Part shown: positions 19,833-32,280 of the stretch, one piece after another | How positions within the stretch are numbered: the first letter of the stretch is position 1 | Layout of the letters: every line of letters starts with the position of its first letter | Origin: Billgrantia desiderata | GTDB taxonomy: Bacteria; Pseudomonadota; Gammaproteobacteria; Pseudomonadales; Halomonadaceae | Reading direction: 5' to 3' | DNA length: 52,719 nucleotides | Assembly (NCBI GenBank): GCA_011742915.1 | Contig: JAAQTN010000038.1 | Coordinates: 1-52,719 of the forward strand | Notes under the pieces: generated by a model | The model's input: only the letters and a program-made list of their open reading frames with translations | What the model was told of the DNA's origin: nothing | Databases searched by the model: none | Made by a program: the position numbers and the translations under genes

Positions 19833-19856
19833 GACAGGATCGGGCGGCGTTATAAT
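19829..19856 (+). promoter_or_regulatory. near-consensus sigma-70 promoter before fabZ
   Basis: TTGAGA (19829-19834) and a perfect TATAAT (19851-19856) are separated by 16 bp. The -35 overlaps the lpxD stop. It would start transcription near 19863 and drive fabZ-lpxA-lpxB-rnhB independently of the upstream operon. Confidence 0.7.
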
Positions 19857-19860
19857 TCCT

Positions 19861-19884
19861 CGCCTGCCGCTTGCAGGCGGTTTT
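19861..19884 (+). terminator. hairpin with T-run at the predicted transcript start
   Basis: CGCCTGC (19861-19867) pairs with GCAGGCG (19873-19879) around a CGCTT loop and is followed by GTTTT. It can act as the intrinsic terminator of transcripts coming from lpxD. For transcripts from the promoter just upstream it would form the extreme 5' end. Confidence 0.6.
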
Positions 19885-19955
19885 CGGGAAGCCGGGTGCG
19901 ACGCTTGCTGGACGTTTCGCCAAGGCTTCCCTACTTCATTTCAGAGGTCGCTACG

Positions 19956-20399
19956 ATGGTAATGGACATCAACGAGATTCGTGATTATCTGCCGCACCGA
20001 TATCCCTTTCTGCTGGTCGATCGGGTGACGGAGCTGAGCCTTGGCGAATCCATCGTGGGCTACAAGAACGTCAGCATCAACGAGCCGTTCTTCAACGGCC
20101 ATTTCCCTCACCATCCGATCATGCCCGGTGTGCTGGTGCTCGAGGCGCTGGCCCAGGTATGCGGTATCCTCGGGTTCAAGACCGTCAACAAGCTGCCTGC
20201 CGACGGCTACGTCTATTACCTGGTGGGTAGCGACAACGTGCGCTTCAAGCGGCCGGTGATGCCGGGCGATCGCCTGAAGCTGGAGGCGAAGGTCGAACGT
20301 GAAAAGCGCGGCATCTGGAAGTTCGCCTGTCGTGCTACCGTAGAGGGTGAATTGGCCTGCGAGGCCGACATCATCTGTGCCGAGAGGAAGGTTTCTTGA
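19956..20399 (+). CDS. fabZ: 3-hydroxyacyl-ACP dehydratase FabZ
   Basis: FabZ dehydrates 3-hydroxyacyl-ACP in fatty acid elongation and competes with LpxA/LpxD for hydroxyacyl-ACP. The 147-aa hot-dog fold protein has [12 protein letters not shown] (12-23), catalytic His49 in [14 protein letters not shown] and Glu63 in VLEALAQ. The ATG at 19956 has AGAGG 8 nt upstream; the ATG at 19962 would be too far. Its stop overlaps the TTG start of lpxA by 4 nt. Confidence 0.97.
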   Translation: MVMDINEIRDYLPHRYPFLLVDRVTELSLGESIVGYKNVSINEPFFNGHFPHHPIMPGVLVLEALAQVCGILGFKTVNKLPADGYVYYLVGSDNVRFKRPVMPGDRLKLEAKVEREKRGIWKFACRATVEGELACEADIICAERKVS

Positions 20400-21163
20400 T
20401 ACATAGCACCGCCATCGTCGATCCTGGGGCCCGTCTGGCCGAGGACGTGGAAGTCGGCCCCTTCAGCGTTATCGGGCCGGATGTCGAGATCGGCCCCGGC
20501 AGTCGTATCGGCCCGCATGTGGTGGTCAAGGGGCCGACCGTGCTTGGCGCCCGAACCCGGATCTTCCAGTTCGCTTCCGTAGGCGAGGATTGCCAGGACA
20601 AGAAGTACGCCGGCGAGCCGACCCGCCTGGTGATGGGTGACGACAACGTCATCCGCGAGGGCGTGACCCTGCACCGCGGCACCGCGCAGGATCGCGGCGA
20701 GACCACCATCGGCTCGCGCAACCTGTTCATGGCCTACGTGCACGTGGGGCACGACTGCATCATCGGCAACGACTGCGTGCTGGCCAACCAGGCAACGCTT
20801 GCCGGGCATGTGACCCTGGGCAACTTCGTCATTCTCGGTGGGCTCTCGGCCATCCACCAGTTCTGCCATTTCGGCGACTACGCCATGGCCGGTGGCGGTT
20901 CGATCATCACCAAGGACACGCCGGCGTTCCTGATGATCAATGGCAGTCCGGCCAGGCCTCATGGGCTCAATCTGGTCGGCCTCAAGCGCCGCGGTTTCTC
21001 GACCGAAGCGATCAAGGCGCTGGGCGAGTGCTACAAGCTGGTCTATCGTCAGGGCTTGACCGTGGCCCAGGCCCTGGACGAGATCCGCAACCGCTACGCC
21101 CTGCCCGAAACCGAGGCCTTTGCGGCTTCCATCGAGGTCTCGACGCGCGGCATCGTTCGCTGA
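20396..21163 (+). CDS. lpxA: UDP-N-acetylglucosamine O-acyltransferase LpxA
   Basis: LpxA performs the first step of lipid A synthesis, 3-O-acylation of UDP-GlcNAc from hydroxyacyl-ACP. The 255-aa trimeric beta-helix protein has the catalytic His in YVHVGHDC (His119 by family comparison), the acyl-chain ruler region, and the C-terminal LKRRGFS segment. Translation starts at TTG (20396) within the fabZ stop, with GAGAGGAAGG upstream. The 4-nt overlap couples fabZ and lpxA, which draw on the same ACP substrate. Confidence 0.97.
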   Translation: MIHSTAIVDPGARLAEDVEVGPFSVIGPDVEIGPGSRIGPHVVVKGPTVLGARTRIFQFASVGEDCQDKKYAGEPTRLVMGDDNVIREGVTLHRGTAQDRGETTIGSRNLFMAYVHVGHDCIIGNDCVLANQATLAGHVTLGNFVILGGLSAIHQFCHFGDYAMAGGGSIITKDTPAFLMINGSPARPHGLNLVGLKRRGFSTEAIKALGECYKLVYRQGLTVAQALDEIRNRYALPETEAFAASIEVSTRGIVR

Positions 21164-21186
21164 GCGGACGTCGAAACGGGTCCGAT

Positions 21187-22410
21187 ATGAGCCAGTTAGC
21201 GCGTGTCTACATCGTCGCCGGCGAGATGTCCGGCGACCTTCTCGGCGCCAGCCTGATGCGGGCGCTCAAGGCGCGTCACCCCGGTGTCGAGTTCCGCGGC
21301 ATCGGCGGGCCGGGCATGCTCGCCGAGGGCATCGACAGCCGCTTTCCCCTCGAGACGCTCTCGGTGATGGGGCTGGTCGAGGTGCTCAAGCATCTGCCGG
21401 AGCTGATTCGGGTGCGCCGTGCGCTGCGCGCCGATGCCCTGGCCTGGCAGCCGGACGTGATGATCGGTATCGACGCGCCCGATTTCAATCTCGGCCTCGA
21501 GCGTCAGCTGCGCGAGGCGGGGCTCACCACCGTGCACTACGTCAGCCCCACGGTGTGGGCCTGGCGTCAGGGGCGGGTCAAGGGCATCGTCCGCTCGGTG
21601 GATGCCATGCTCACCTTTCTGCCCTTCGAAGCCGCCTTCTACGAGAAGCACGATCTACCGGTGGCCTTCGTCGGTCATCCGCTGGCCGACGAGCTGCCGC
21701 TGGCCAACGATCGCGGTGCGGCACGAGAGGAAATCGGCTTACCGCTCAGCGGGCCGGTGCTGGCCGTGCTGCCGGGCTCCCGGGCCAACGAGATCCGCTT
21801 TCTCGGCGAGACCTTTCTCGACGCCGCCGAGCGGTTGTGCCGCGAACGCCCCGACTTGCGCGTCGTGATACCGGCGGCCACCCCGCTGCGCCGCGCCGAG
21901 CTCGAAGCGCTGCTCGAACACCGACCGTTGCTGAGGGAGCGCGCTCTACTGCTCGACGGTCGCGCACGCCAGGCCATGGTGGCCAGCGATGCCGTGCTGC
22001 TCGCTTCCGGCACGGCGGCGCTGGAGGGCATGCTGTGTCATCGCGCGATGCTGGTGGGCTACCGCATGGCGCCGCTGACCCACTGGCTGGCCAAGCGTCT
22101 GGTCAAGACGCCGTGGATTTCGCTGCCCAATCTGATCGCTCAAGAGACCTTGATTCCCGAGCTGATCCAGGACGCGCTCACGGCCGAGGCAATCGTCGCG
22201 CGCATCGGTCCGCTGCTCGACGACGGCGAGGCGCGCGCCGCTCTCGAGGCGCGTTTCGCCGCCATGCACGCCGGGCTGCAGCGTAACGCCAGCGCCAGGG
22301 CGGTGGAGGCCATCGAAGCCGTGGTGGCGGGGCGGCCGCTGCCTGAGTCGGTGGCAAGCGATACCATGACACCCGATCCCGAGGTAGAGGCCAGGAGGAG
22401 CGAGACATGA
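21187..22410 (+). CDS. lpxB: lipid A disaccharide synthase
   Basis: LpxB is a GT19 glycosyltransferase that joins UDP-2,3-diacylglucosamine and lipid X at the inner membrane. The 407-aa product starts with [18 protein letters not shown] and has [29 protein letters not shown] and [11 protein letters not shown] motifs of the family. The ATG at 21187 gives the expected N-terminus. It overlaps rnhB by 4 nt. Confidence 0.97.
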   Translation: MSQLARVYIVAGEMSGDLLGASLMRALKARHPGVEFRGIGGPGMLAEGIDSRFPLETLSVMGLVEVLKHLPELIRVRRALRADALAWQPDVMIGIDAPDFNLGLERQLREAGLTTVHYVSPTVWAWRQGRVKGIVRSVDAMLTFLPFEAAFYEKHDLPVAFVGHPLADELPLANDRGAAREEIGLPLSGPVLAVLPGSRANEIRFLGETFLDAAERLCRERPDLRVVIPAATPLRRAELEALLEHRPLLRERALLLDGRARQAMVASDAVLLASGTAALEGMLCHRAMLVGYRMAPLTHWLAKRLVKTPWISLPNLIAQETLIPELIQDALTAEAIVARIGPLLDDGEARAALEARFAAMHAGLQRNASARAVEAIEAVVAGRPLPESVASDTMTPDPEVEARRSET

Positions 22411-23018
22411 GCGAGTCTCCCTTTCCCCAACTGATCATCGACTATCAGGGCCACCTGCTGGCCGGCGTCGACGAGGTGGGGCGCGGACCGCTGATCGGCG
22501 CGGTGGTGGCCGCGGCGGTGATCCTCGATCCGCTGCGCCCCATCGCCGGCCTGACCGACTCCAAGAAGCTCACCCCCCAGCGGCGTGCGGAGCTGGACGT
22601 GGAGATCCGCGACAAGGCCCTGGCCTTCGCCGTGGCCGAGGCGTCCCACGCCGAGGTCGACGAGCTGAACATCTACCATGCCACCCACCTGGCCATGCGT
22701 CGCGCGATCGATGCACTGCCGCTGATACCGGAGTACCTGCTGGTGGACGGCAATCGACTGCCTGGGCATCATGTACCCGGTCAGGCGGTCGTCAAGGGCG
22801 ACGCCCGCCATCCGGCCATCGCCGCGGCCTCGATCCTGGCCAAGGTGGCCCGTGACGCCCAGATGGTGGCGCTCGACGCGCTCTTCCCCGAGTACGGCTT
22901 CGCCCGCCACAAGGGCTATGCCACGCCCGAGCATCTGGACGCGCTGGAGCGCCTCGGGCCCTTGCCCGAGCATCGCCGCTCCTTCGCCCCGCTGAAAGGA
23001 CAACTCGAGCTGCTTTAG
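22407..23018 (+). CDS. rnhB: ribonuclease HII
   Basis: RNase HII cuts RNA in RNA-DNA hybrids, including single ribonucleotides left in DNA. The 203-aa protein has [14 protein letters not shown] with catalytic Asp22 and Glu23, LLVDGN with Asp114, and the later [16 protein letters not shown] segment. AGGAGG precedes the ATG, which overlaps the lpxB stop. Its position just before dnaE is common in this class. Confidence 0.97.
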   Translation: MSESPFPQLIIDYQGHLLAGVDEVGRGPLIGAVVAAAVILDPLRPIAGLTDSKKLTPQRRAELDVEIRDKALAFAVAEASHAEVDELNIYHATHLAMRRAIDALPLIPEYLLVDGNRLPGHHVPGQAVVKGDARHPAIAAASILAKVARDAQMVALDALFPEYGFARHKGYATPEHLDALERLGPLPEHRRSFAPLKGQLELL

Positions 23019-23045
23019 CCCATGAGCCGCTCCCACTACAGCGAG

Positions 23046-23144
23046 GGCGCCGGGGATAGGTCGTAGCGGGGGTCTTTTGCCAGGGAAGGCAAAAGTAGCT
23101 TACAAGGATGTATTCACGGCGCCCCCGCGAAGGCCTATCGCCGG
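23046..23144 (+). repeat. 99-bp three-way-junction repeat, copy A
   Basis: This is the first of four copies, between rnhB and dnaE, in the same direction as both genes. The closing stem pairs CCGGGGATAGG with CCTATCGCCGG (one G-G mismatch) and GCGGGGG with CCCCCGC. Hairpin 1 is TTTTGCC/GGCAAAA. Hairpin 2 is TACA-AGGA-TGTA. This is the most diverged copy, yet all of its stems still pair. The remaining bases of the 212-bp gap show nothing else I can assign. Confidence 0.9.
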
Positions 23145-23230
23145 ATCAGCCCGAGCGGATTTGAGTTATATCGCAGGCCCGATAGCCTGTTTTTCGTGTC
23201 GCCCATTTACCGCCAAGCCCCGAGCCTCTT

Positions 23231-26734
<3,504 letters not shown>

Positions 26735-26757
26735 GCCTAAGAAAAGTGCCTGCGCTC

Positions 26758-26842
26758 GGTCATACGGCGTTAAAAAACGGCTTAAAATGCTCATTTACTA
26801 AAGTAAACTCCGCTTTTGCGCCGTTTTTTGCCTTGTCTGACC
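26758..26842. terminator. 85-bp palindrome, bidirectional terminator-like
   Basis: The outer arms GGTCA/TGACC enclose a GGC/GCC pair, then AAAAAACGGC paired with GCCGTTTTTT, and an inner TTTAC-TAAA-GTAAA type hairpin. Because GCCGTTTTTT appears on both strands, it can act as an intrinsic terminator in both directions. From memory, similar AT-rich palindromes with a CATTTAC...GTAAACTCCGC core recur between genes in many gammaproteobacteria. I could not check that here. Confidence 0.7.
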
Positions 26843-26894
26843 ATCGCTCGCCGACTTTTCGACAGGACCTGGACTCACCACCTTGGCTGCGAGC

Positions 26895-26993
26895 GGCGCC
26901 GGGGACAGGGCGCAGCGGAGGTCTTTTGCCATGGATGGCAAAAGTAGCGCCCAGGGATGGGTTCACAGCGCCTCCGCAGAGACCTGTCGCCGG
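26895..26993 (+). repeat. 99-bp three-way-junction repeat, copy B
   Basis: Copy B lies between dnaE and accA, co-directional with both. The closing stems are CCGGGGACAGG/CCTGTCGCCGG and GCGGAGG/CCTCCGC. Hairpin 1 is TTTTGCCA-TGGA-TGGCAAAA. Hairpin 2 is CCCA-GGGA-TGGG. Confidence 0.92.
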
Positions 26994-27013
26994 AAAAGCC
27001 GCTGTTCCGCGCC

Positions 27014-27041
27014 TTGCGCCGTGCGTTGAGGGTGCGATAAT
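27014..27041 (+). promoter_or_regulatory. putative accA promoter
   Basis: TTGCGC (27014-27019) and GATAAT (27036-27041) are separated by 16 bp, and a TG one base before the -10 gives an extended -10. It lies about 85 bp before the accA ATG and downstream of repeat copy B. Confidence 0.5.
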
Positions 27042-27125
27042 GCCCGACACTCGATTTTATGGCTTCCGGGACGAACAGCGTTCATCATGCCCCGGCGACA
27101 GCAATGACAAGGCGGCCCAGCCACT

Positions 27126-28079
27126 ATGAATCCCAATTACCTCGATTTCGAACAGCCCATCGCCGAACTCCAGGCCAAGATCGAAGAGCTGCGCCTGGTC
27201 GGCAACGACAGCCAGCTCAACCTCAGCGACGAGATCAGCCGCCTGGAGGAGAAGAGCCGCAAGCTCACCGAGTCGATCTTCAAGGACCTCAGCCCCTGGC
27301 AGGTCTCGCAGCTCTCGCGTCACCCCCAGCGTCCCTATACGCTGGACTACCTCGAACACATCTTCACCGACTTCGACGAACTGCACGGCGACCGTCGCTT
27401 CGCCGACGACCCGGCCATCGTCGGCGGCATCGCCCGGCTGGACGATCGTCCGGTGATGGTCATCGGCCATCAGAAAGGGCGTGAGGTGAAGGAGAAGGTG
27501 CGGCGCAACTTCGGCATGCCGCGTCCCGAGGGCTACCGCAAGGCGTGCCGTCTGATGGAGATGGCCGAGCGCTTCAAGATGCCGGTGCTGACCTTCATCG
27601 ACACCCCCGGCGCCTACCCCGGTATCGACGCCGAGGAGCGCGGCCAGAGCGAGGCCATCGCCTACAACCTGGCGGTGATGTCGCGGCTCAAGACGCCGAT
27701 CGTCTCCACTGTGGTGGGCGAGGGCGGCTCCGGCGGCGCGCTGGCCATCGGCGTGTGCGACGAGCTGTCCATGCTGCAGTACTCCACCTATTCGGTCATC
27801 TCGCCGGAAGGCTGTGCCTCGATCCTGTGGAAGAGCGCCGAACGGGCCGCCGATGCGGCTCAGGCCATGGGCATCACCGCCGAACGGCTCAAGGAACTGG
27901 GCTTCGTCGATACCCTGATCGAGGAGCCGCTGGGAGGTGCCCACCGTCAGCCCCTCGTCACCGCCGAGCGGGTCAAGGAGTCGCTGCTGGCGAGCCTGGA
28001 TCGACTCGAGGCGATGGAGACCGACGCCCTCCTGGAGCGACGGTATGAGCGCCTGATGAGCTATGGCGCCCCGGCATAA
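27126..28079 (+). CDS. accA: acetyl-CoA carboxylase carboxyltransferase subunit alpha
   Basis: AccA and AccD form the carboxyltransferase that passes CO2 from biotin to acetyl-CoA, giving malonyl-CoA for fatty acid synthesis. The 317-aa protein has the N-terminal helical segment ([19 protein letters not shown]) and the crotonase-like core with [18 protein letters not shown] and [14 protein letters not shown]. The ribosome binding site is weak. tilS begins inside its last 17 bases. Confidence 0.98.
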   Translation: MNPNYLDFEQPIAELQAKIEELRLVGNDSQLNLSDEISRLEEKSRKLTESIFKDLSPWQVSQLSRHPQRPYTLDYLEHIFTDFDELHGDRRFADDPAIVGGIARLDDRPVMVIGHQKGREVKEKVRRNFGMPRPEGYRKACRLMEMAERFKMPVLTFIDTPGAYPGIDAEERGQSEAIAYNLAVMSRLKTPIVSTVVGEGGSGGALAIGVCDELSMLQYSTYSVISPEGCASILWKSAERAADAAQAMGITAERLKELGFVDTLIEEPLGGAHRQPLVTAERVKESLLASLDRLEAMETDALLERRYERLMSYGAPA

Positions 28080-29367
28080 GAGAGCATCGCTGCAAGCCCT
28101 GATCGACGACGCCCTGGCGGAGACCCCGCCGGGGCGTGTCGTCTGGGTGGCACTCTCCGGCGGGCTGGATTCGAGCCTGCTGCTTACGCTGGCGGCCCAG
28201 GCCTGTCGGCGCCATCCTCGCCCGCTCTACGCCCTCCACGTTCATCACGGCCTGCAGGATGCTGCCGACGGCTTCGAGCGGCACTGCCGTCGGCTTGCCT
28301 CGCGGCTCGGTGTGCCGCTCTTCATCGAGCGCGTGGCGGTCGAGCGCGACGCCGGGCTGGGGCTCGAGGGGGCGGCGCGGGAAGCGCGTTACGCCGCGTT
28401 CGCCCGCCGTGTGGCGCCGGGCGAGACGCTGTGGCTGGCTCAGCATCGTGACGATCAGGCGGAAACCTTTCTGCTTGCTGCCCTGCGCGGCAGCGGCGTA
28501 CGCGGCCTGGCGGGCATGCCGGCGGAACGCGAGTGGCGGGGGCGACGCCTCGTGCGCCCGCTGCTGGCATGCTCACGGAGCGAGCTCGAAGCCGCAGCGG
28601 CCCGGCTCGGGCTGAGCTGGATCGACGACCCCAGCAACACCGACGAGTCGCTGGACCGCAACTTCCTGCGTGGCAGCGTATTGCCGCTGCTGCAGTCGCG
28701 CTGGCCCCAGGCGGCCACGGCCCTGGCCGGCAGCGCCCGGCTTGCCGGCGAGGCGGAGCAACTGCTCGAGGAGCTGGCCGCAGGCGACCTCGCCGCCCTG
28801 GGCGACGACCCGGGCTGCCTCGATGTGTCGGCGTTGCTGAGGCTGTCTGTGCCGCGGCGGCGCTCACTGTTGCGTCACGTCTGCCGCCGGTTGGGTGTGC
28901 CCACGCCGCCGGCGGGGCGTCTCGAAACGCTGCTCGAGCAGCTCGAGGCGCGCAGCGACGCCCAGGTCCGGGTGAGCTGGAGCGGGGCCGAGGCGCGCAT
29001 CTGGCGCGGCCAGCTCTACCTGCTGCCCCCCTGGGATTTGCTGCTGCCGGAATGGACTCTCGAATGGGACGGCAGGGCACCGCTGGTGTCGCCCTGGGGC
29101 GAGATCGGCGTCGGCTTGGCGCCCGTCGAGGGCCATCCGGTGCGACTGACGCTGAAGGCTCGCCAGGGCGGCGAGCGGTTGTGCCTCGCCGGGCGTGGCA
29201 GCCGCGACCTCAAGCGCCTGCTGCAGGAGGCCCAGGTGCCGCCCTGGGCGCGGGAGCGTGTCGCCGTGGTCTGGCACGAGCAACATCCGGTAGCGGCGCT
29301 GCTGCTGCCGGAAGGGCGCTGGCTGGCGGTGGCGGCGGGGTGGGCTTCTGCGGTGAGAGAGGAGTAA
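28063..29367 (+). CDS. tilS: tRNA(Ile)-lysidine synthetase
   Basis: TilS modifies C34 of the minor tRNA-Ile (CAU anticodon) to lysidine, which switches decoding to AUA. The 434-aa protein has the N-type ATP pyrophosphatase PP-loop SGGLDSS (32-38), the [14 protein letters not shown] motif, and a C-terminal tRNA-binding region. It overlaps accA by 17 nt, a frequent arrangement in gammaproteobacteria, and converges on ppx with only 11 nt between the stops. Confidence 0.96.
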   Translation: MAPRHKRASLQALIDDALAETPPGRVVWVALSGGLDSSLLLTLAAQACRRHPRPLYALHVHHGLQDAADGFERHCRRLASRLGVPLFIERVAVERDAGLGLEGAAREARYAAFARRVAPGETLWLAQHRDDQAETFLLAALRGSGVRGLAGMPAEREWRGRRLVRPLLACSRSELEAAAARLGLSWIDDPSNTDESLDRNFLRGSVLPLLQSRWPQAATALAGSARLAGEAEQLLEELAAGDLAALGDDPGCLDVSALLRLSVPRRRSLLRHVCRRLGVPTPPAGRLETLLEQLEARSDAQVRVSWSGAEARIWRGQLYLLPPWDLLLPEWTLEWDGRAPLVSPWGEIGVGLAPVEGHPVRLTLKARQGGERLCLAGRGSRDLKRLLQEAQVPPWARERVAVVWHEQHPVAALLLPEGRWLAVAAGWASAVREE

Positions 29368-29378
29368 CCGACGCTGCG

Positions 29379-30362
29379 CTATGCCTGCTGCAAGGGTGCG
29401 CAAGTCAGCATGTCGTGCAACACGCCCTCACGCAGCGCACCATCGGCATAGTTCATCGTCGTCAGCTCGAATGTCTCGAAGATAGCCCCGAGAATGGCCA
29501 CGCCAGCGGGAAAGATGCGCGAGCGGTCCGGCTTGAGCCCCGCCAGCGTGACGTTGTCCAGGCGTTCGCATTCGATCAGGCGCTGACGTAGCGTCTGCAG
29601 GCCGCTGCGGGTAATGACGCCCGGCTTGCCGCCGCTGGCGGCAAGCACCGAGGCGGCCGCCTTGATGGTGCCGCTGGAGCCCAACGCTTCGCTCCAGCCC
29701 AGCTCGCGATAGTTGGCTTGAATGGCCTCGAGCCGCGCTAGCACGTCCGCTTCCGCCCGGCGCATGTTGGCTTCGTTGACCGTACCGTCGCTGAAATGGC
29801 GGCGCGTATGGGTGACGCAGCCAACGTCGAGGCTCTGCAGCAGCAGCGGCCCCGCTGGATCCCCGATGATGAACTCGGTGGAGCCGCCGCCGATGTCGAC
29901 GACCAGGCGACGTCCGTTCGCGGCCATGGTCTGAGATGCCCCCAGGTAGATCAGTCGAGCCTCCTCCTCACCGGAGATGATCTCGACGCGACAGCCCAGC
30001 AGGGCTTCGGCACGCGTGACGAAGGATTGGCGATTGAGCGCCGTGCGCAGCGCACTGGTGCCCACCACTCGCAGACGGCTGCGGGCCACGCCCTCCAGGT
30101 AGGGCAGGAAGCGTTCGAGGCAGGTGAGCGCACGCTGAATGGCGGCTTCGTCCAGATGATTGCGGCTGTCCAGGCCCGCTGCCAGCTGCACCTTTTCACC
30201 GCAGCGCGTCACCACGCTCAGTCGCTCGTCCCGATAGCTGGCGACCAGCAGGTGAAAGCTGTTGGAGCCCAGATCGATGGCTGCCAGCTGCCATGAGTCT
30301 TGCCCTTGAAGCAGGGCGGTGTCATTGCTGGCGGGTTGAGGCCTGTCCTTGGGTGCAGTCAT
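29379..30362 (-). CDS. Ppx/GppA family phosphatase, single-domain length
   Basis: This 327-aa protein of the ASKHA-fold Ppx/GppA family hydrolyses polyphosphate and/or pppGpp. The phosphate-binding motifs AAIDLGSNSFHLLV (27-40), VVDIGGGSTEFI and SSGTIKAA are intact. The family N domain ends with DGALREGVLHDML, and the protein stops eight residues later (TCAPLQQA). The HD-like C-terminal half of roughly 500-aa enterobacterial and pseudomonad Ppx is absent, and there is no room for it before tilS. Short forms of this length exist in other phyla and are active, so I do not call it a pseudogene. Whether it is Ppx or GppA in function cannot be settled from sequence. Confidence 0.85.
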   Translation of the reverse strand: MTAPKDRPQPASNDTALLQGQDSWQLAAIDLGSNSFHLLVASYRDERLSVVTRCGEKVQLAAGLDSRNHLDEAAIQRALTCLERFLPYLEGVARSRLRVVGTSALRTALNRQSFVTRAEALLGCRVEIISGEEEARLIYLGASQTMAANGRRLVVDIGGGSTEFIIGDPAGPLLLQSLDVGCVTHTRRHFSDGTVNEANMRRAEADVLARLEAIQANYRELGWSEALGSSGTIKAAASVLAASGGKPGVITRSGLQTLRQRLIECERLDNVTLAGLKPDRSRIFPAGVAILGAIFETFELTTMNYADGALREGVLHDMLTCAPLQQA

Positions 30363-30807
30363 CGAAGCGTCCTGATAGCGGATAGCTAAAGGTTGCGGCG
30401 CTGGCGCGAGCGTGTCAATCGCGCGGGGGGCGATCGATGGGGTTGCGTTCGTCGCCGGCCTTGACTAACATCGAGACGTTCGCCTGTTCCGAATGCTTTC
30501 CGACCGCGTCGCGGTCAACATCAAGTCGTCAGACAGCCCCTTCTTGTCGCTCGTTGTCATGTGCCGAAGCCATGGTGGCACTTGAAACGCACAGGCGATG
30601 AATCCATGCGACACGAAGCGCTGCTCCCTCTTACACGATACCGTGCCTCGACCCCTTGCGCAGAGCGGTCGTAGTGCAACGAGCATCGCTCATGAGCGGC
30701 AGCTCTCTCGGGCTCTGAACGCACCCAAGCGGCGTACCGTTCTTTATCCGCACACTCCCACGGCCGCCGTGCCGCCACGCTGACATGAGCAACTTCCGAA
30801 CACACCG
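30363..30807. other. ppx-rho divergent region; rho leader; no trxA
   Basis: This 445-bp region has no convincing gene. In Pseudomonas the order is ppx, trxA, rho, and thioredoxin is missing here. Rho candidate promoter elements are TTGCGT (30443-30448) and TAACAT (30466-30471), 17 bp apart. On the minus strand a perfect TTGACA (complement of 30413-30418) may serve ppx, but no good -10 follows. The remainder forms a long rho leader of more than 300 nt that would suit Rho-dependent autoregulation as in E. coli, an inference. Confidence 0.55.
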
Positions 30808-32067
<1,260 letters not shown>

Positions 32068-32087
32068 TCGGAGCTGCCATGGCTAGC

Positions 32088-32186
32088 GGCGCCGGGGACA
32101 GGTCGAAGAGGAGGTCTTTTGCCAGGGATGGCAAAAGTAGCGCCCAGGGATGGGTTCACAGCGCCTCCTCGCAGGCCTGTCGACGG
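32088..32186 (+). repeat. 99-bp three-way-junction repeat, copy C
   Basis: Copy C lies between rho and ubiD, co-directional with both. The closing stem GAGGAGG/CCTCCTC differs from copy B in both arms at the same pair. Hairpin 1 is TTTTGCCA-GGGA-TGGCAAAA and hairpin 2 is CCCA-GGGA-TGGG. One closing-stem pair near the 3' end is lost (CGACGG rather than CGCCGG). Confidence 0.92.
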
Positions 32187-32225
32187 AGTAGCCGCGGGTA
32201 AGGATGCGTTGGCCGGCGGGGAAGA

Positions 32226-32256
32226 GAAAGGGGCGGCATGCTATGCTGCCCCTTTC
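32226..32256 (+). terminator. 14-bp hairpin just before ubiD
   Basis: GAAAGGGGCGGCAT (32226-32239) pairs with ATGCTGCCCCTTTC (32243-32256) with one G-T pair and a GCT loop. It ends 24 nt before the ubiD ATG and lacks a following T-run. It may terminate rho-side transcripts weakly or regulate ubiD translation. Confidence 0.55.
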
Positions 32257-32280
32257 GTCGTTCCGGAAACGGGAATTGCA

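Larger units (their letters stand above)
26735..27125. other. dnaE-accA intergenic region with two palindromic elements
   Basis: This 391-bp gap holds an 85-bp AT-rich palindrome (26758-26842), repeat copy B (26895-26993) and a promoter for accA (27014-27041). Open reading frames crossing it on either strand are products of the repeat, not genes. Confidence 0.8.

Noticed and set aside
23046..23144. The 99-bp repeats as CRISPR-like or tRNA-like sequences
   Set aside because: Copies are kilobases apart with no spacers, and there is no T-loop, anticodon stem or CCA-like end.
26760..27050. 96-codon minus-strand ORF between dnaE and accA
   Set aside because: It is composed of the 85-bp palindrome and repeat copy B; similar peptide strings appear at copy C, so it is a repeat artefact.
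29379..30362. ppx as a pseudogene
   Set aside because: The reading frame is intact with all phosphate-binding motifs, and single-domain members of this family are known to be active.
30598..30783. 61-codon ORF in the rho leader as a possible rho leader peptide
   Set aside because: There is no convincing ribosome binding site and no similarity that I can see to the known enterobacterial rho leader peptide.
32119..32280. 54-codon upstream extension of ubiD
   Set aside because: The extension is encoded by repeat copy C and a hairpin; the ATG at 32281 gives the family N-terminus.
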